From positions 372,001 to 436,000 of the forward strand of contig NZ_VDMA02000002.1 of NCBI RefSeq assembly GCF_006334915.2: a stretch of 64,000 nt of DNA, written 5' to 3'. The DNA is from Microbispora catharanthi (GTDB taxonomy: Bacteria; Actinomycetota; Actinomycetes; Streptosporangiales; Streptosporangiaceae). Of this stretch, positions 35,488 to 44,511 are shown piece by piece. Made by a program: the position numbers and the translations under genes. The stretch's first letter is position 1. Every line of letters begins with the position of its first letter. The notes below the pieces were generated by a model. The model was not told the origin of the DNA and did no database searches. It saw nothing but the letters and a program-made list of their open reading frames with translations.

Positions 35488-37068
35488 ATGCCGGGGATCG
35501 CGCGGATTGCCGCGGGGATGGTCGCGTGGGTGCGGACACGGCCCTCGCGGGCGCGGCACGGAAACCTCGTCGGCGGTGACCCCGCCCGCGGGAACCTCTC
35601 CGCCGAGAACCGTGTCACCGAGAACCGTGCCGCCGAGAAGCCTGCCGGCAGGGACCTCGCATTCGTCTCGGTTCTCACCGTCGCGGCGGCGACGCTCTAC
35701 GCGTTCTACTCGTGCGTGACGCTCGCGCGGTTCCGGGCGGGCGCGTACGACCTGGTGATATTCGACCAGGCGATCCGCTCGTACGCGCGCTTCCAGCCAC
35801 CGGTGTCGATGCTGAAGGGAGTGCACAACGGGTTCGGGCCGGGGTTCTGCCTGCTCGGCGACCACTGGTCGCCGGCGCTCGCGCTGCTGGCGCCGCTGTA
35901 CTGGATCCACGACGGGCCCGCGACCCTGCTCGTCGCGCAGGCCGTCCTGCTCGCGCTGTCGATCCCGTTCGTGTGGGCGTACGCCTTCCGCGCCTCCTCG
36001 GCGGTCACGGCCGGGCGGCGCGTCGCCTGTCCCGTCGCGGTCGCCTACGCCCTGTCGTGGCCGATCACCGAGGCCGTGGCCTTCGACTTCCACGAGGTGG
36101 CGTTCGCGCCGCTGCTCACGGCGGTCATGCTGGAGCGATACCAGGCCGGGCGCAGGCGGGCGGCGGTCCTCGCGGGGCTGGCACTACTGCTGGTCAAGGA
36201 GGACATGGGCCTGCTGCTGGCCGGGTTCGGGCTGTTCCTCCTCGCCCGCCGCCGCGACCGGAGGCCGGGCGCGCTGCTCGTCCTCGGCGGGGTCGCCGCG
36301 ACCCTGGTGGCGACACGGGTCCTCATCCCGCACTTCGGCGGCAGGGCCGGCTACTACTGGGCGTACTGGACGCTGGGCCCGGACCTGCGCCGGGCCGTGG
36401 TGCACGCCGTGACGCGGCCCGGCGACGTCGTCGCGCTGCTCGCCGATCCGCCGCTGAAGCTGCGCACGCTCGTGCTGACGCTCGCTCCCGTGCTGTTCAC
36501 CGCCGTGCTGTCCCCGCTGGGCCTCGCTCTGCTGCCGCCGCTGCTGGAACGGATGCTCGCCAGCACCTACCCGAACTGGTGGACCCCGAGATACCACTAC
36601 ACCGCCTTCGTCGTCGCGGTCGTCTTCGCCGCCGGGATCGACGGCGCGCTGCGGGCGGCCGCCCGCTTTCCGGGGCGGTCCGGAAGGCTCGTGCGCGGAT
36701 GGGCGCTGCTCGTGCTCGCCACCGCGCTCGCGCTCGTGCCGTTCTTCTCGTTCGGGGCGCTGTTCACGCCCTCCTTCCACGCGGAGACGGCGCGGACGCG
36801 CGCGGCCGGGCGCGCCGTCGCGGCCGTGCCCGACGGCGTGCTGGTCGAGGCGGCCGGCTCCCTCGCCCCGGCCCTGTCGCCGCGTACGCGGACCCTGCTG
36901 TGGGACCGCACCCCGCGCGGGGCGCCGTGGGTCGCCGCCGACGTGGGGGCCAGGGACTTCCCGTTCGACTCGGTCCGCCGGCAGCTCGCCAGGGTCGAGA
37001 CGCTGCTTCGGCAGGGCTACCGGGTGGTGTTCCGGGAGGCCGGCTACGTGGTGCTCACCCGGCCGTAG
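35488..37068 (+). CDS. DUF2079 polytopic membrane protein
   Basis: A 526-residue protein with about ten helices after an N-terminal 55-residue cytoplasmic stretch. DUF2079 features are AYDLVIFDQAIRSYAR, the conserved FHEVAFAPLL and the NWWTPRYHYTA segment. The family is GT-C-like and probably handles a polyprenyl sugar or other lipid-linked substrate; no activity is proven. The N-terminal region includes an internal repeat (NLSAENRVTENRAAEKP) from 18-base units. The first 48 bases may be untranslated if the second methionine is used. Confidence 0.75.
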   Translation: MPGIARIAAGMVAWVRTRPSRARHGNLVGGDPARGNLSAENRVTENRAAEKPAGRDLAFVSVLTVAAATLYAFYSCVTLARFRAGAYDLVIFDQAIRSYARFQPPVSMLKGVHNGFGPGFCLLGDHWSPALALLAPLYWIHDGPATLLVAQAVLLALSIPFVWAYAFRASSAVTAGRRVACPVAVAYALSWPITEAVAFDFHEVAFAPLLTAVMLERYQAGRRRAAVLAGLALLLVKEDMGLLLAGFGLFLLARRRDRRPGALLVLGGVAATLVATRVLIPHFGGRAGYYWAYWTLGPDLRRAVVHAVTRPGDVVALLADPPLKLRTLVLTLAPVLFTAVLSPLGLALLPPLLERMLASTYPNWWTPRYHYTAFVVAVVFAAGIDGALRAAARFPGRSGRLVRGWALLVLATALALVPFFSFGALFTPSFHAETARTRAAGRAVAAVPDGVLVEAAGSLAPALSPRTRTLLWDRTPRGAPWVAADVGARDFPFDSVRRQLARVETLLRQGYRVVFREAGYVVLTRP

Positions 37069-37077
37069 CCGGCCGCC

Positions 37078-37821
37078 TCACGAGCGTACGTACGCGTGCG
37101 GAGTCGTGCCGAAGGCGTGCTTGAACGCCTGGATGAACGCGCTGGGGCCGCTGTAGCCGCAGGCGGCGGCCGTCGAGGTCACCGACCGGCCGCCGGCCAG
37201 CAGAATGAGCGCGCGATGCAGCCGCAGTTGGGTGCGCCACTGCGGGAAGCTCATGCCGGTCTCCGCGCGGAACAGCCTGCTGAGCGTGCGCTCTGAGGCG
37301 CCGACCGCCGCGCCCAGCTCGGCGAGCGTCCGGCCGTCCGCCGGGTCCGCGTCGAGGATCGCGGCCACGTCGCGCAGCCGGGAATCGGACGGCGCCGGCA
37401 GGCACAGCGGGAGCGCCTCGACCTTGCGGAGCTGGTCGAGCAGCACGCGTTCCAGGTTGGCCCGCTGCGTCGCGGTCAGCTCGTCGTCGCCGGTCAGGGC
37501 GACCACCACCTCCCGCAGCAGCGGCGTGATCGCCAGGACCGTGGGCCGGTCCAGCCGCAGCGGGTTGACCGGGGGGTCGAAGACCAGCGCCCGCATCTCG
37601 GTCGGCCCGTACGCCTCGTGCGCGTGCGCCACCCCTGCCGGTATCCACACGCCCCGATGGGGCGGCACCACCCAGTCGCCGATCGGGGTCGAGATCCGCA
37701 GCACCCCGCGGTGCGGGTGGATGAGCTGATGCGAGGCGTGGTCGTGCCAGTCGATGCGCTGGCGGTGGGCCAGCGGCACGCGGGACGGGCCGCCGCTCGC
37801 GGGATGGCGGGTTGCCGACAT
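37078..37821 (-). CDS. AraC-family regulator (NimR-like)
   Basis: A 247-residue protein with an N-terminal cupin sensor (HDHASHQLIHPHRGVLRIS; PHRGVWIPAGVAH) and a C-terminal AraC domain with two HTH units (TLAELGAAVGASERTLSRLF and STAAACGYSGPSAFIQAFKHAFG). Members of this group control the adjacent divergent MFS efflux gene, as NimR does for nimT in Escherichia coli. A GACTCGG direct repeat in the 75-bp divergent gap is a candidate operator. Confidence 0.87.
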   Translation of the reverse strand: MSATRHPASGGPSRVPLAHRQRIDWHDHASHQLIHPHRGVLRISTPIGDWVVPPHRGVWIPAGVAHAHEAYGPTEMRALVFDPPVNPLRLDRPTVLAITPLLREVVVALTGDDELTATQRANLERVLLDQLRKVEALPLCLPAPSDSRLRDVAAILDADPADGRTLAELGAAVGASERTLSRLFRAETGMSFPQWRTQLRLHRALILLAGGRSVTSTAAACGYSGPSAFIQAFKHAFGTTPHAYVRS

Positions 37822-37896
37822 GACTCGGCAGAGTATCGCTAGTTCGCCGACTCGGTCGTCCGGGATGCTCGACGGAGCCTCTCAAGGAGACGATCG

Positions 37897-39054
37897 GTGA
37901 CAGAGACATCCGTGCAGGCGCCGGCGGCGCGGGCGACGTCCGCGTGGCGGCGCATGTGGTTATGGGCGGCCGCGCACGCCGTCGACGACCTCTACCAGGG
38001 ACTGGTGCCGGCCTGCGTGCCCTATTTCGTCCTCGACCGGCACTACGGCTACGTGGCGGCCTCCGGCCTGACGCTGGCCGCGGCCCTGGGCAGTTCGATC
38101 CCGCAGCCGTTCATCGGCCTGGCGGTCGACCGTTTCCGCCTGGGCTGGCTGGCCGCCGCCGGCGTCGCGCTGGCCGGGCTCGGCCTCGGCCTGTCCGGGC
38201 TGATGGAGCCGTATCCCGCGGTCTGGGCCCTCGTCCTGCTGTCCGGGCTCGGCGTGGCCATGTTCCACCCGGCGGCGGGCAAGGGGGCCAGGGAGACGGC
38301 GGGAGACAGCGCCACGGCGATGAGCGTCTTCGCGGCGGGCGGCAGCGTCGGCTTCTTCCTCGCGCCGGTGCTGGCCACGCCCGCCCTCATCGCGATGGGC
38401 GTCGGCGCCACGGTCCTGTTCATCCCGCCGGCCCTGCTCGTCGCGTTCGCGCTGCTCAGGAACCGGCCATCGGCCCGGACGGCCACGGCGGGCACGCGCG
38501 CCGGCACCGACAGGTGGGCACCGTTCATGGTCCTCACCGGCATCGAGGTCGTCAGGTCGGTGACGTTCTTCGGCGTGCTCACCTTCATCGAGCTGTTCTG
38601 GATCAGGCACCTGAACGCCGGGCGCGGCCTCGCGGGCGCGGCGCTGGCCTGCTTCCTGGTCGGCGGGGTCGCGGGCACACTGATCGGGGGGCGCCTCGCC
38701 GACCGGATCGGGCTCGTGCGCACCGTGCAGATCGGCGGCCTGCTGGCCATACCCGCGCTCGCCGGGCTGCGCCTGCTGCCGGGGCCCTACCTGCCGCTGG
38801 TGTTCGCCGTGGCGGCGGGCATCGCGATCAACATCCCGTTCGCCGTGCTGGTGAAGCTGGGCCAGGACTACCTGCCGAACCGGCCCGGCACCGCGGCCGG
38901 TGTCACGCTCGGGCTCGCCGTGAGCGTCGGCGGGCTCGCCGCGCCGGTGCTCGGCGTCACGGCGGAGGCGTACGGCCCGCAGGGCGTCTTCACGATCCTC
39001 TGCCTGGTGCCGATCGCCGCCGTGGGACTGGGGCTCTTCCTTCCCCGGAGGTGA
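37897..39054 (+). CDS. MFS transporter (Fsr-like)
   Basis: A 385-residue, 12-helix major facilitator protein. HAVDDLYQGLVPACVPYF and the PAAGKGARETAG motif resemble fosmidomycin-resistance (Fsr) type exporters. It diverges from the AraC-type regulator at 37078, which probably controls it. AAGGAGA lies six bases before GTG 37897. Thirty-one bases after its stop begins the left copy of the ubiA-end repeat. Confidence 0.88.
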   Translation: MTETSVQAPAARATSAWRRMWLWAAAHAVDDLYQGLVPACVPYFVLDRHYGYVAASGLTLAAALGSSIPQPFIGLAVDRFRLGWLAAAGVALAGLGLGLSGLMEPYPAVWALVLLSGLGVAMFHPAAGKGARETAGDSATAMSVFAAGGSVGFFLAPVLATPALIAMGVGATVLFIPPALLVAFALLRNRPSARTATAGTRAGTDRWAPFMVLTGIEVVRSVTFFGVLTFIELFWIRHLNAGRGLAGAALACFLVGGVAGTLIGGRLADRIGLVRTVQIGGLLAIPALAGLRLLPGPYLPLVFAVAAGIAINIPFAVLVKLGQDYLPNRPGTAAGVTLGLAVSVGGLAAPVLGVTAEAYGPQGVFTILCLVPIAAVGLGLFLPRR

Positions 39055-39085
39055 CCCCCACGGGCGCTTCCCCGGCCTCAGCCTC

Positions 39086-39229
39086 CGGTGACGACGCCCG
39101 GCGTGGCCGCGAGCAGCAGGACGTCGATCCCGGCGGCGCCGATCGCGGCGGCGAAGGGCGCCACGGGCACACGCCGGCCGAGCAGCAGGCCGGCCGCGGC
39201 GCAGCGCCCACCCCGGCGAGCGCGAGCCA
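39086..39229 (-). repeat. Left direct repeat (displaced ubiA 3' end)
   Basis: This 144-base segment matches 48285-48429. The first 118 bases (39086-39203) are identical, then a short difference with one base missing, then 22 identical bases. Read on the minus strand it encodes the last residues of the UbiA protein, with a frameshift, and ends in its own TGA at 39078-39080 (VVTGG). The surrounding 39055-39491 holds no other gene I can support. Confidence 0.85.
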
Positions 39230-39491
39230 TCGGATACCTGGCGGGTCACCTACGAGAAGACCAGCAGAGCGGCCGCGCCCGAACGATCCTCGGATCGAGC
39301 GTTCGCTGTTGGGAACGGCAGACGAACGACAACGCCCCTGCGCTCGTGAAGGGGGCGGATGCAACTTGCGCAGGGGCGGGCGTCAGCGGGAGTCGGCGGT
39401 GAATCCCGCCGTGGCCGGGTCGCTGGTCTGGCTGGCCACGACCGAGGCGCGCAGACTCACGATGGCAGCCAGGCCGGCGATTGCCTTCTGA

Positions 39492-39998
39492 CTACAGGCC
39501 CCCACGCTTGGAGTCGAACGCCGTTAGCCGGGCGACCACCTTGTCCGGGTCATCCGGGTAGATGAGGTCGACGGGCCGGGTCAGCTTGTAGAGATCACCC
39601 CTGGGTGGGAACTGGGTGAGGTCCGCCTCGCTGATCATGGGCTCCTTGGTCGTCAGTACCACCGGCTCGCCGAAGTCGAAGACGACGGTGAAGCTCTCCA
39701 CGTCGTGGTGCTGGAACTTGGGCGGGAACTGCTGAGTCACCTTCAGGAAGCTCTGGGGGTCGACATCGACGTCGTTCTGTTCGATGGTGATCGTCCCCTT
39801 GTCCGTCTCTGCGCTCACCCTGAAACCGACGGTGCGCAGACGAACGCTGTTCATGGGGTCGGAGGGGTTGATGTCGACGCGGTGCTTGATGCCGCCTCTG
39901 AAGTCGCAGGTGATCTTTGTGTTCTGGTACTCGATGGTGCAGTTGATCGCGAGGATGGAGCAGGGGATCTCTGCGCCGATGGGCGGAAGCATGGGCAT
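39492..39998 (-). CDS. Hypothetical protein, probably beta-rich
   Basis: I do not recognise this 168-residue protein. It alternates short hydrophobic strands and polar turns (LAINCTIEYQNTKITCDF; SVRLRTVGFRVSAETDKGTITIEQND; VESFTVVFDFGEPVVL) with no signal peptide or membrane helix. Two Cys lie near the start. Base composition is visibly lower in GC than the flanking core genes, in line with an accessory origin. ATG 39998 has GGAAGGA about seven bases upstream. It may be an effector, a phage-related protein or a secreted-by-other-route protein; nothing decides. Confidence 0.6.
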   Translation of the reverse strand: MPMLPPIGAEIPCSILAINCTIEYQNTKITCDFRGGIKHRVDINPSDPMNSVRLRTVGFRVSAETDKGTITIEQNDVDVDPQSFLKVTQQFPPKFQHHDVESFTVVFDFGEPVVLTTKEPMISEADLTQFPPRGDLYKLTRPVDLIYPDDPDKVVARLTAFDSKRGGL

Positions 39999-40291
39999 GG
40001 GTGGTCCTTCCGGTAGAAGACGCGCGGGGTTATCTGCCGGTCTATCCAGACCGGGACCCGACCACCCGCGTGATGCGCAGATTTACCCGGGCGTGTGACC
40101 AACAGTTGCCCTCCTAAGTGCCCGTCAGCGGGAGGGGGGCGTGGGCGCTCCTTCAGAGTCGGTCGTGGGGAGCAGCCGGCCCAGGCGCCTCGCTCCCCGC
40201 TGACGGTCGCATGGGCGGCGGCGAACCCGGCCACCAGCAGAGCGGCGGCCAACGCGACGCCGACGAGGGCGCGGAACGAGAGCCTCAACAT
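39851..40291 (-). pseudogene. Signal-peptide ORF, probably truncated
   Basis: ATG 40291, preceded by AAGGAGG, starts a clear signal peptide (MLRLSFRALVGVALAAALLVAGFAAAHA). The reading frame then continues without domain character (SGERGAWAGCSPRPTLKERPRPPP) and runs into the hypothetical gene at 39492-39998 in another frame. The strong start and weak body suggest a small secreted protein that has lost its end through a frameshift or deletion. Confidence 0.4.
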
Positions 40292-41109
40292 GTCCTCCTT
40301 CTAGTCGTGACGCGAGGGGTGGGGGACGCTGTCCCAGCCGCCTCCTCGATGTCGTTATCGACGCCGAAGCCTTGTAGTGCGCTCTGGTGACCAAGTTGCA
40401 GTTGACATGGAACGACAACCGCAGGACTGCCGGAGGGAACGTGGTTGTTCGGCCGGTGCGGTGAATGCAGCGGGCTGCGCGAGGAGCACGCGTCGGAGCC
40501 GTGTTCGATACCGTTCGAATCGTGGAGCAGATGCGGGTGAGTGGGCACAACTGGCCCGACGACGAGTCACTGATCGGCGGCTGGGTGCTCCCCCACGGCG
40601 AGCTCCTGGACTACTGGACCGTAACCGCCGTGGTCACGTCCACGCCCGCTACCTCGCACCCGCGCTGTACGCGCCCTGGACAGATCTGTGGGGGCGGACG
40701 GGGCAGGTGCGGCGCCGAAAACACCTGCTCGCCTACCACGTCGGCCTGAAGGGCCGATATGCGCTACCCGACCGCTCGGACATGCTGCTGTACCAGATCC
40801 CGCCGACCGGGCGCTGGATGCTGCGAGACGCCGACGAGGAGCGCCTCAGCCGGTACGAACAGCACCGAGTGCCCGGTCCCTGAGTAACGCTTGAGGCGCG
40901 GGACGCGCGGCTCATACCGCACCCCCGAAGCCGCTGGCACCGCTCACCGAGGCACCTGTGTCCGTAGCAATCGTGCGCGTGCCAACAGCCACGCACCGCG
41001 CCGCAGGTGTGGCAGGGCGAGGGCGGCTGTCTCACCATAGGACCATGGCCAGCTCGTGCGCTAAGCACCACCTGACGCACAGGATGCGTACGCCTGGCGC
41101 ACCCGGACT
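40292..41109. other. Gene-poor stretch with a probable broken ORF
   Basis: About 820 bases carry no intact gene. Between 40518 and 40883 two plus-strand frames take turns in looking coding (VEQMRVSGHNWPDDESLIGGW, then RYALPDRSDMLLYQIPPTGRWMLRDADEERL), as a frameshifted relic would. A minus-strand Cys-rich reading near 40900-41060 is not convincing. Confidence 0.4.
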
Positions 41110-42288
41110 TCAGCCGGGGGTGACGGACGCCAGCCGGTCGGCCAGTCTCTGGAGGGTGGCGGCGATCTGGATGTTGGTCTGGTAGTCGTCGCCCATGCGG
41201 ACGATCACTGTCCGCGTGGACGGTGACACCACCATGATCTGACCGTGCGCGCCCATCGCGGCGAGGTCGCGTCCGCCGTCGCCGCGGGGGAGGATCCACC
41301 AGCCGTTGCGGTATCCGACGCCGATGCCGGCGAAGGTGGTCACGAGCTCACGGTCGGCCGGCTCGAGGCTGCGATCCAGAAACGCCCCGGGCGCCACCTG
41401 GCGTCCGGCGACCTGTCCCCCGTCGAGCATGAGCTGGCCGATCCTGGCCAGGTCACGGGAGGTCACCACGAGACCGCTCTCGTGGTAGGGGAACCCGTGG
41501 TCGTCGACGCACCATTCGGCGGGATGCTCCGCGCCCAGGTCGTCCCACAGCCGTTGCAGCGGCTGCCGCGTGAGAAGCGTTCCGGTCAGCCGCCGGTACG
41601 CGAGGCCGACGAGGTTGGGCGCGTAGTCGTTGTAGGTGAACGGTCCCGGCGGGCTTGCGATCCTCGGCCGCCGCACGACGGTCCCGGCCAGGTCGGTCGC
41701 GTAGTAGACCGACGGATAGTCCCGATCGACCCACGGGAACGAGATGTCGTCGGAGAAGGCGATGCCTGAGCGCATGTCGATCAGGTCGCCCAGCCGAATG
41801 GCGGAGAACCGGGCGTCCCTGGCGCCCAGTTCGGGAACCGCCCGGGTGATCGGCAGGTCGAGGCCCCCGATCGTGCCGTCCGCGACAGCCCGCGACACGA
41901 GCAACGAGATCACCGTCTTGGACACCGAGAACGCGGCGGCCGGGCGATCGGGCGCCCCGCCGTTGCCGTACCACTCGCACACCAGCATGCCGTCGTGGAT
42001 GACGACGATGCTCTGCGCCTTCTGAGTGGGCAGTGACTGGCGGATCGGGCAGTCGCCGGCCGCCCTCGGCCATGACCGGGGCGCCGTGGCCGCGCGTACC
42101 GACGTGTGCTGTTTCCATTCGACGTCGGTGATGCTCGAGTCCTGGCGCGTCAGCACCCGCAGGACATACCTGACATCACCCTCGGCCAGGATCAGGAGGA
42201 AGATCATGACGAACGCGACGAACGCGGCGACGGACAGCGGGAGGACCCAGACGGTGTGCCGCGGCACCCGGCGGAAGTACGGTCGCAC
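41110..42288 (-). CDS. Serine hydrolase of the beta-lactamase/class C family
   Basis: A 392-residue protein with an N-terminal membrane helix (LPLSVAAFVAFVMIFLLIL) and an extracellular serine hydrolase domain. The catalytic SxxK is SVSKTVISLL, the second-motif Tyr is in FTYNDYAPN and HGQIMVV may serve as the third motif (KTG equivalent). Family members are esterases, peptidases or hydrolases; resistance should not be inferred. TATACT followed by six bases and GTG 42288 suggests a leaderless transcript. It diverges from a TetR gene. Confidence 0.83.
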   Translation of the reverse strand: MRPYFRRVPRHTVWVLPLSVAAFVAFVMIFLLILAEGDVRYVLRVLTRQDSSITDVEWKQHTSVRAATAPRSWPRAAGDCPIRQSLPTQKAQSIVVIHDGMLVCEWYGNGGAPDRPAAAFSVSKTVISLLVSRAVADGTIGGLDLPITRAVPELGARDARFSAIRLGDLIDMRSGIAFSDDISFPWVDRDYPSVYYATDLAGTVVRRPRIASPPGPFTYNDYAPNLVGLAYRRLTGTLLTRQPLQRLWDDLGAEHPAEWCVDDHGFPYHESGLVVTSRDLARIGQLMLDGGQVAGRQVAPGAFLDRSLEPADRELVTTFAGIGVGYRNGWWILPRGDGGRDLAAMGAHGQIMVVSPSTRTVIVRMGDDYQTNIQIAATLQRLADRLASVTPG

Positions 42289-42295
42289 AGGGTAA

Positions 42296-42310
42296 GTATA
42301 CGATATATAC
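42296..42310. promoter_or_regulatory. Putative TetR operator overlapping divergent promoters
   Basis: GTATA-CGATA-TATAC is a perfect inverted repeat in the 43-base gap between the serine hydrolase and TetR starts. It overlaps the TATACT -10 box of the hydrolase gene, so TetR binding there would block it and probably itself. Confidence 0.6.
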
Positions 42311-42331
42311 ATACATGCGTTGGAGGTGCGA

Positions 42332-42922
42332 GTGCCACGCCCGAAAACGATCGACCGGACGGCGATCCTGGCTGCCGCGCTCGACGTGGCCGACGCCGAC
42401 GGCGTGCCGGCCGTGAGCATGCATTCGATCGCCAAACGGCTGGCGGTGACCCCGATGGCGCTCTACCGGCATGTCGCGAACAAGGCCGATCTGCTGGACG
42501 GCATCGTGGAGCTGCTGATGGCCGAGATCATGGCGGACGTGCCGGCGCCGGGCCCCGCTGCCGAGCGGGACGCATGGCTGGACGCCCTCATCCGCATCGC
42601 CGACCGTGCGCGGGCGGTGGCGTCCCGGCATCCGGCGGCGTTCACCCTGCTGCTGAGCAGGCCGGCGGCCTCCGCGGCCGCGCACGAGGTCCGCGCGCAC
42701 ATCCACGACCTGCTCCGTCGGGCGGGCGTCGGCGGCGACCACGTCGAGAGACTCGAACGCATCGTCACCACCACCGTGCTCGGCATGGCGGCCGGGCAGG
42801 CGTCGCAACGGTTCGCCCACCATCCACCCGGCGTGCTCGACGAGGACGTCCGCGCCTTGGCCACGTTCGTGACGGCCGGCATCGAACCCTTCCGCGCCCC
42901 AGAAGAGAAAGCGTGTCCATGA
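42332..42922 (+). CDS. TetR-family transcriptional regulator
   Basis: A 196-residue regulator. The HTH spans residues 10-60 (DRTAILAAALDVADADGVPAVSMHSIAKRLAVTPMALYRHVANKADLLDGI), the LYRHV helix being typical. The C-terminal half is helical and contains a TetR ligand-binding fold. GTG 42332 has GGAGG five bases upstream. It probably represses the divergent serine hydrolase and overlaps the broken nucleotidyltransferase gene by 4 bases. Confidence 0.87.
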   Translation: MPRPKTIDRTAILAAALDVADADGVPAVSMHSIAKRLAVTPMALYRHVANKADLLDGIVELLMAEIMADVPAPGPAAERDAWLDALIRIADRARAVASRHPAAFTLLLSRPAASAAAHEVRAHIHDLLRRAGVGGDHVERLERIVTTTVLGMAAGQASQRFAHHPPGVLDEDVRALATFVTAGIEPFRAPEEKACP

Positions 42923-43111
42923 CCGATCAGGCGTTCCTCGACCACGTCGCCGACCGTCTCGCCGCCCTGCCGGGCGTCCGGGCCGTCACCCTCGGCGGCT
43001 CTCGCGCGCAGGGCACCCACACCCTCGGCAGTGACTGGGACATCGCCCTCTACTACCGCGGCCACTTCGACCCGGCCGACCTGCGTGCCGTGGCGCCACA
43101 CCGACGTGCAC
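42919..43111 (+). pseudogene. Truncated nucleotidyltransferase
   Basis: ATG 42919 overlaps the TetR stop and encodes a normal start: DQAFLDHVADRLAALPGVRAVTLGGSRAQGTHTLGSDWDIALYYRG. GGSRAQGT and the DWD acid pair are the nucleotidyltransferase active site. After about 60 residues the frame shifts; HYRNLDVV continues in another frame. Most of the protein is lost. Confidence 0.75.
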
Positions 43112-43148
43112 TACCGGAACCTCGACGTCGTCCGACGGAAGGATCATC

Positions 43149-43433
43149 GTGGACAAGGGCAGACGGTTACGTACGGCAAGAGCAAACGCTCCGCTCAGTG
43201 CCGAAAACCTCGAACGCAACCTCGTCGGCGGGTGGGCGGCCGGGCCCCACTTCCGCATACGGCAGGCCGCGGCCCCCGATCTCAACGCAATCAGCGAACT
43301 GGTGCCCCTCGCCGGCGTGAAGCTCGAAGATGCGCTCGCCGACGCAGTCAGCAGGGGTGTCAGCGGCGGCAAGCCTTTCATAGGCACCTGGCCGAGCAGT
43401 TCGCAACCTAGGATGCGAGGCAGGCCTACCTGA
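43149..43433 (+). pseudogene. Fragment resembling the N-terminus of a GNAT acetyltransferase
   Basis: A 94-residue reading contains FRIRQAAAPDLNAISELVPLAGVKLEDALADAV, which resembles a GNAT N-terminal strand and helix. It then ends without the acetyl-CoA motif. Just beyond, QAYLNASLALVAEHRDRDVAG in another frame looks like a further relic. Confidence 0.4.
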
Positions 43434-43486
43434 ACGCCTCGCTGGCACTGGTCGCGGAACATCGCGACCGCGACGTCGCCGGGCAG

Positions 43487-44215
43487 TCAGTCGCGCTGCT
43501 CGATTTCATCTCGCATCTTCAGGAATTCCGCCGCAGCCTGGTCGCCGGACTTGAAGTACATGGCGATCATGCCTCTGGTGTTGCTGTCGGCCCAGACGCA
43601 CACGCCGCTCGGAACGTTCTCGGCGAACTTGGCGTCACCACATCTTGCAACGCCACCGAGCGGTCCCGGCCGGACCTGCTTCATATGGCTGGCTTTCGCT
43701 CCCATTGCGGCGACGAATCGTTCGATTGTGGTGTTCGGGTTGGAGACAGGAGCCGACACGGCGAAGGCCATGACCATATCCTTCTCCCCCGGGTCGCCGT
43801 AAAAAGCGGCTACTGTGCCAGTCGCTTGCGGAATCGCCTTCTTCAACGCGGCAAGTCTCCGATCGGTCGCCCTACGAAGGTTGTCAGTCACGCGCTTGGC
43901 ACGCCCGCCGAGTGTCTTCGGCTCGACAACGTGCGTCTGCATGGGGCTCTGGCTGTTATCCGTCTTCTCGGCGCCGTCTCTGAGAGAGAAATAGACCACA
44001 AGGCCGACAGCAGCCACCACTCCGGCAAGGAAAACAGGGGCGATCCTGCTGACGGTGCCCCTTGTCGTCGGAGGTTCCGAAGGCGGTGGGTAGCCGGGAT
44101 GGGGCGGCTGGCCGCCGTTATGGTCTGCGGGCTGACCGTCTGACTGCCCGTATGGCGAGTGGGATCGGACATCCGGGTTCGGGTAGCCCGGCGGGTCGAA
44201 TGGGGGTTGCGACAC
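43487..44215 (-). CDS. Membrane-anchored protein with Pro-rich N-terminus
   Basis: A 242-residue protein of unknown role. Residues 1-50 are Pro/Gly/Gln-rich (PPFDPPGYPNPD; GYPPPSEPPTT) and cytoplasmic, followed by one transmembrane helix (APVFLAGVVAAVGLVVYFSL) and an extracellular domain (ATGTVAAFYGDPGEKDMVMAFAVSAP; ARCGDAKFAENVPSGVCVWAD) with two Cys likely paired. Similar stalk-type proteins are common and poorly understood in actinobacteria. The start is GTG 44215 with GGAGAG upstream. The promoter region 44216-44511 includes TCACGTGA at 44332-44339. Confidence 0.7.
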   Translation of the reverse strand: MSQPPFDPPGYPNPDVRSHSPYGQSDGQPADHNGGQPPHPGYPPPSEPPTTRGTVSRIAPVFLAGVVAAVGLVVYFSLRDGAEKTDNSQSPMQTHVVEPKTLGGRAKRVTDNLRRATDRRLAALKKAIPQATGTVAAFYGDPGEKDMVMAFAVSAPVSNPNTTIERFVAAMGAKASHMKQVRPGPLGGVARCGDAKFAENVPSGVCVWADSNTRGMIAMYFKSGDQAAAEFLKMRDEIEQRD

Positions 44216-44511
44216 GGACTCTCCACGAGTAGCCAGGTGCGGGGCGCGGCAACCTTATCCTCGATCCACATGCCACCACAAAGCAGAGCAAATATGGCTA
44301 TGTAATCTCAGTCGTCTCACTCCATAACTGGTCACGTGAGTACTCCTTTCGGGGCGGTCGAGGAACACTGCACACGCGCCCGCTGGCCATCGCGTCTGCC
44401 GTCGCCCCACTGCGGAGCGGTAGCGGGCCGGCGGAGAAGGCGGACCCTGCCGCACGTCCGGCCGTCGTGGAACCGGACGTCCGTCTCGAAGGCGTCACCC
44501 GTCGTGCCAGC

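Noticed and set aside
39055-39491. Reading frames of 68-124 codons over the left repeat
   Set aside because: They are frameshifted remains of the ubiA end or composition-driven; none has a ribosome binding site or a family match.
41110-42288. Beta-lactamase resistance gene
   Set aside because: The SxxK and Tyr motifs only show the serine-hydrolase superfamily. Many members are esterases or peptidases, and there is no evidence of beta-lactam action.
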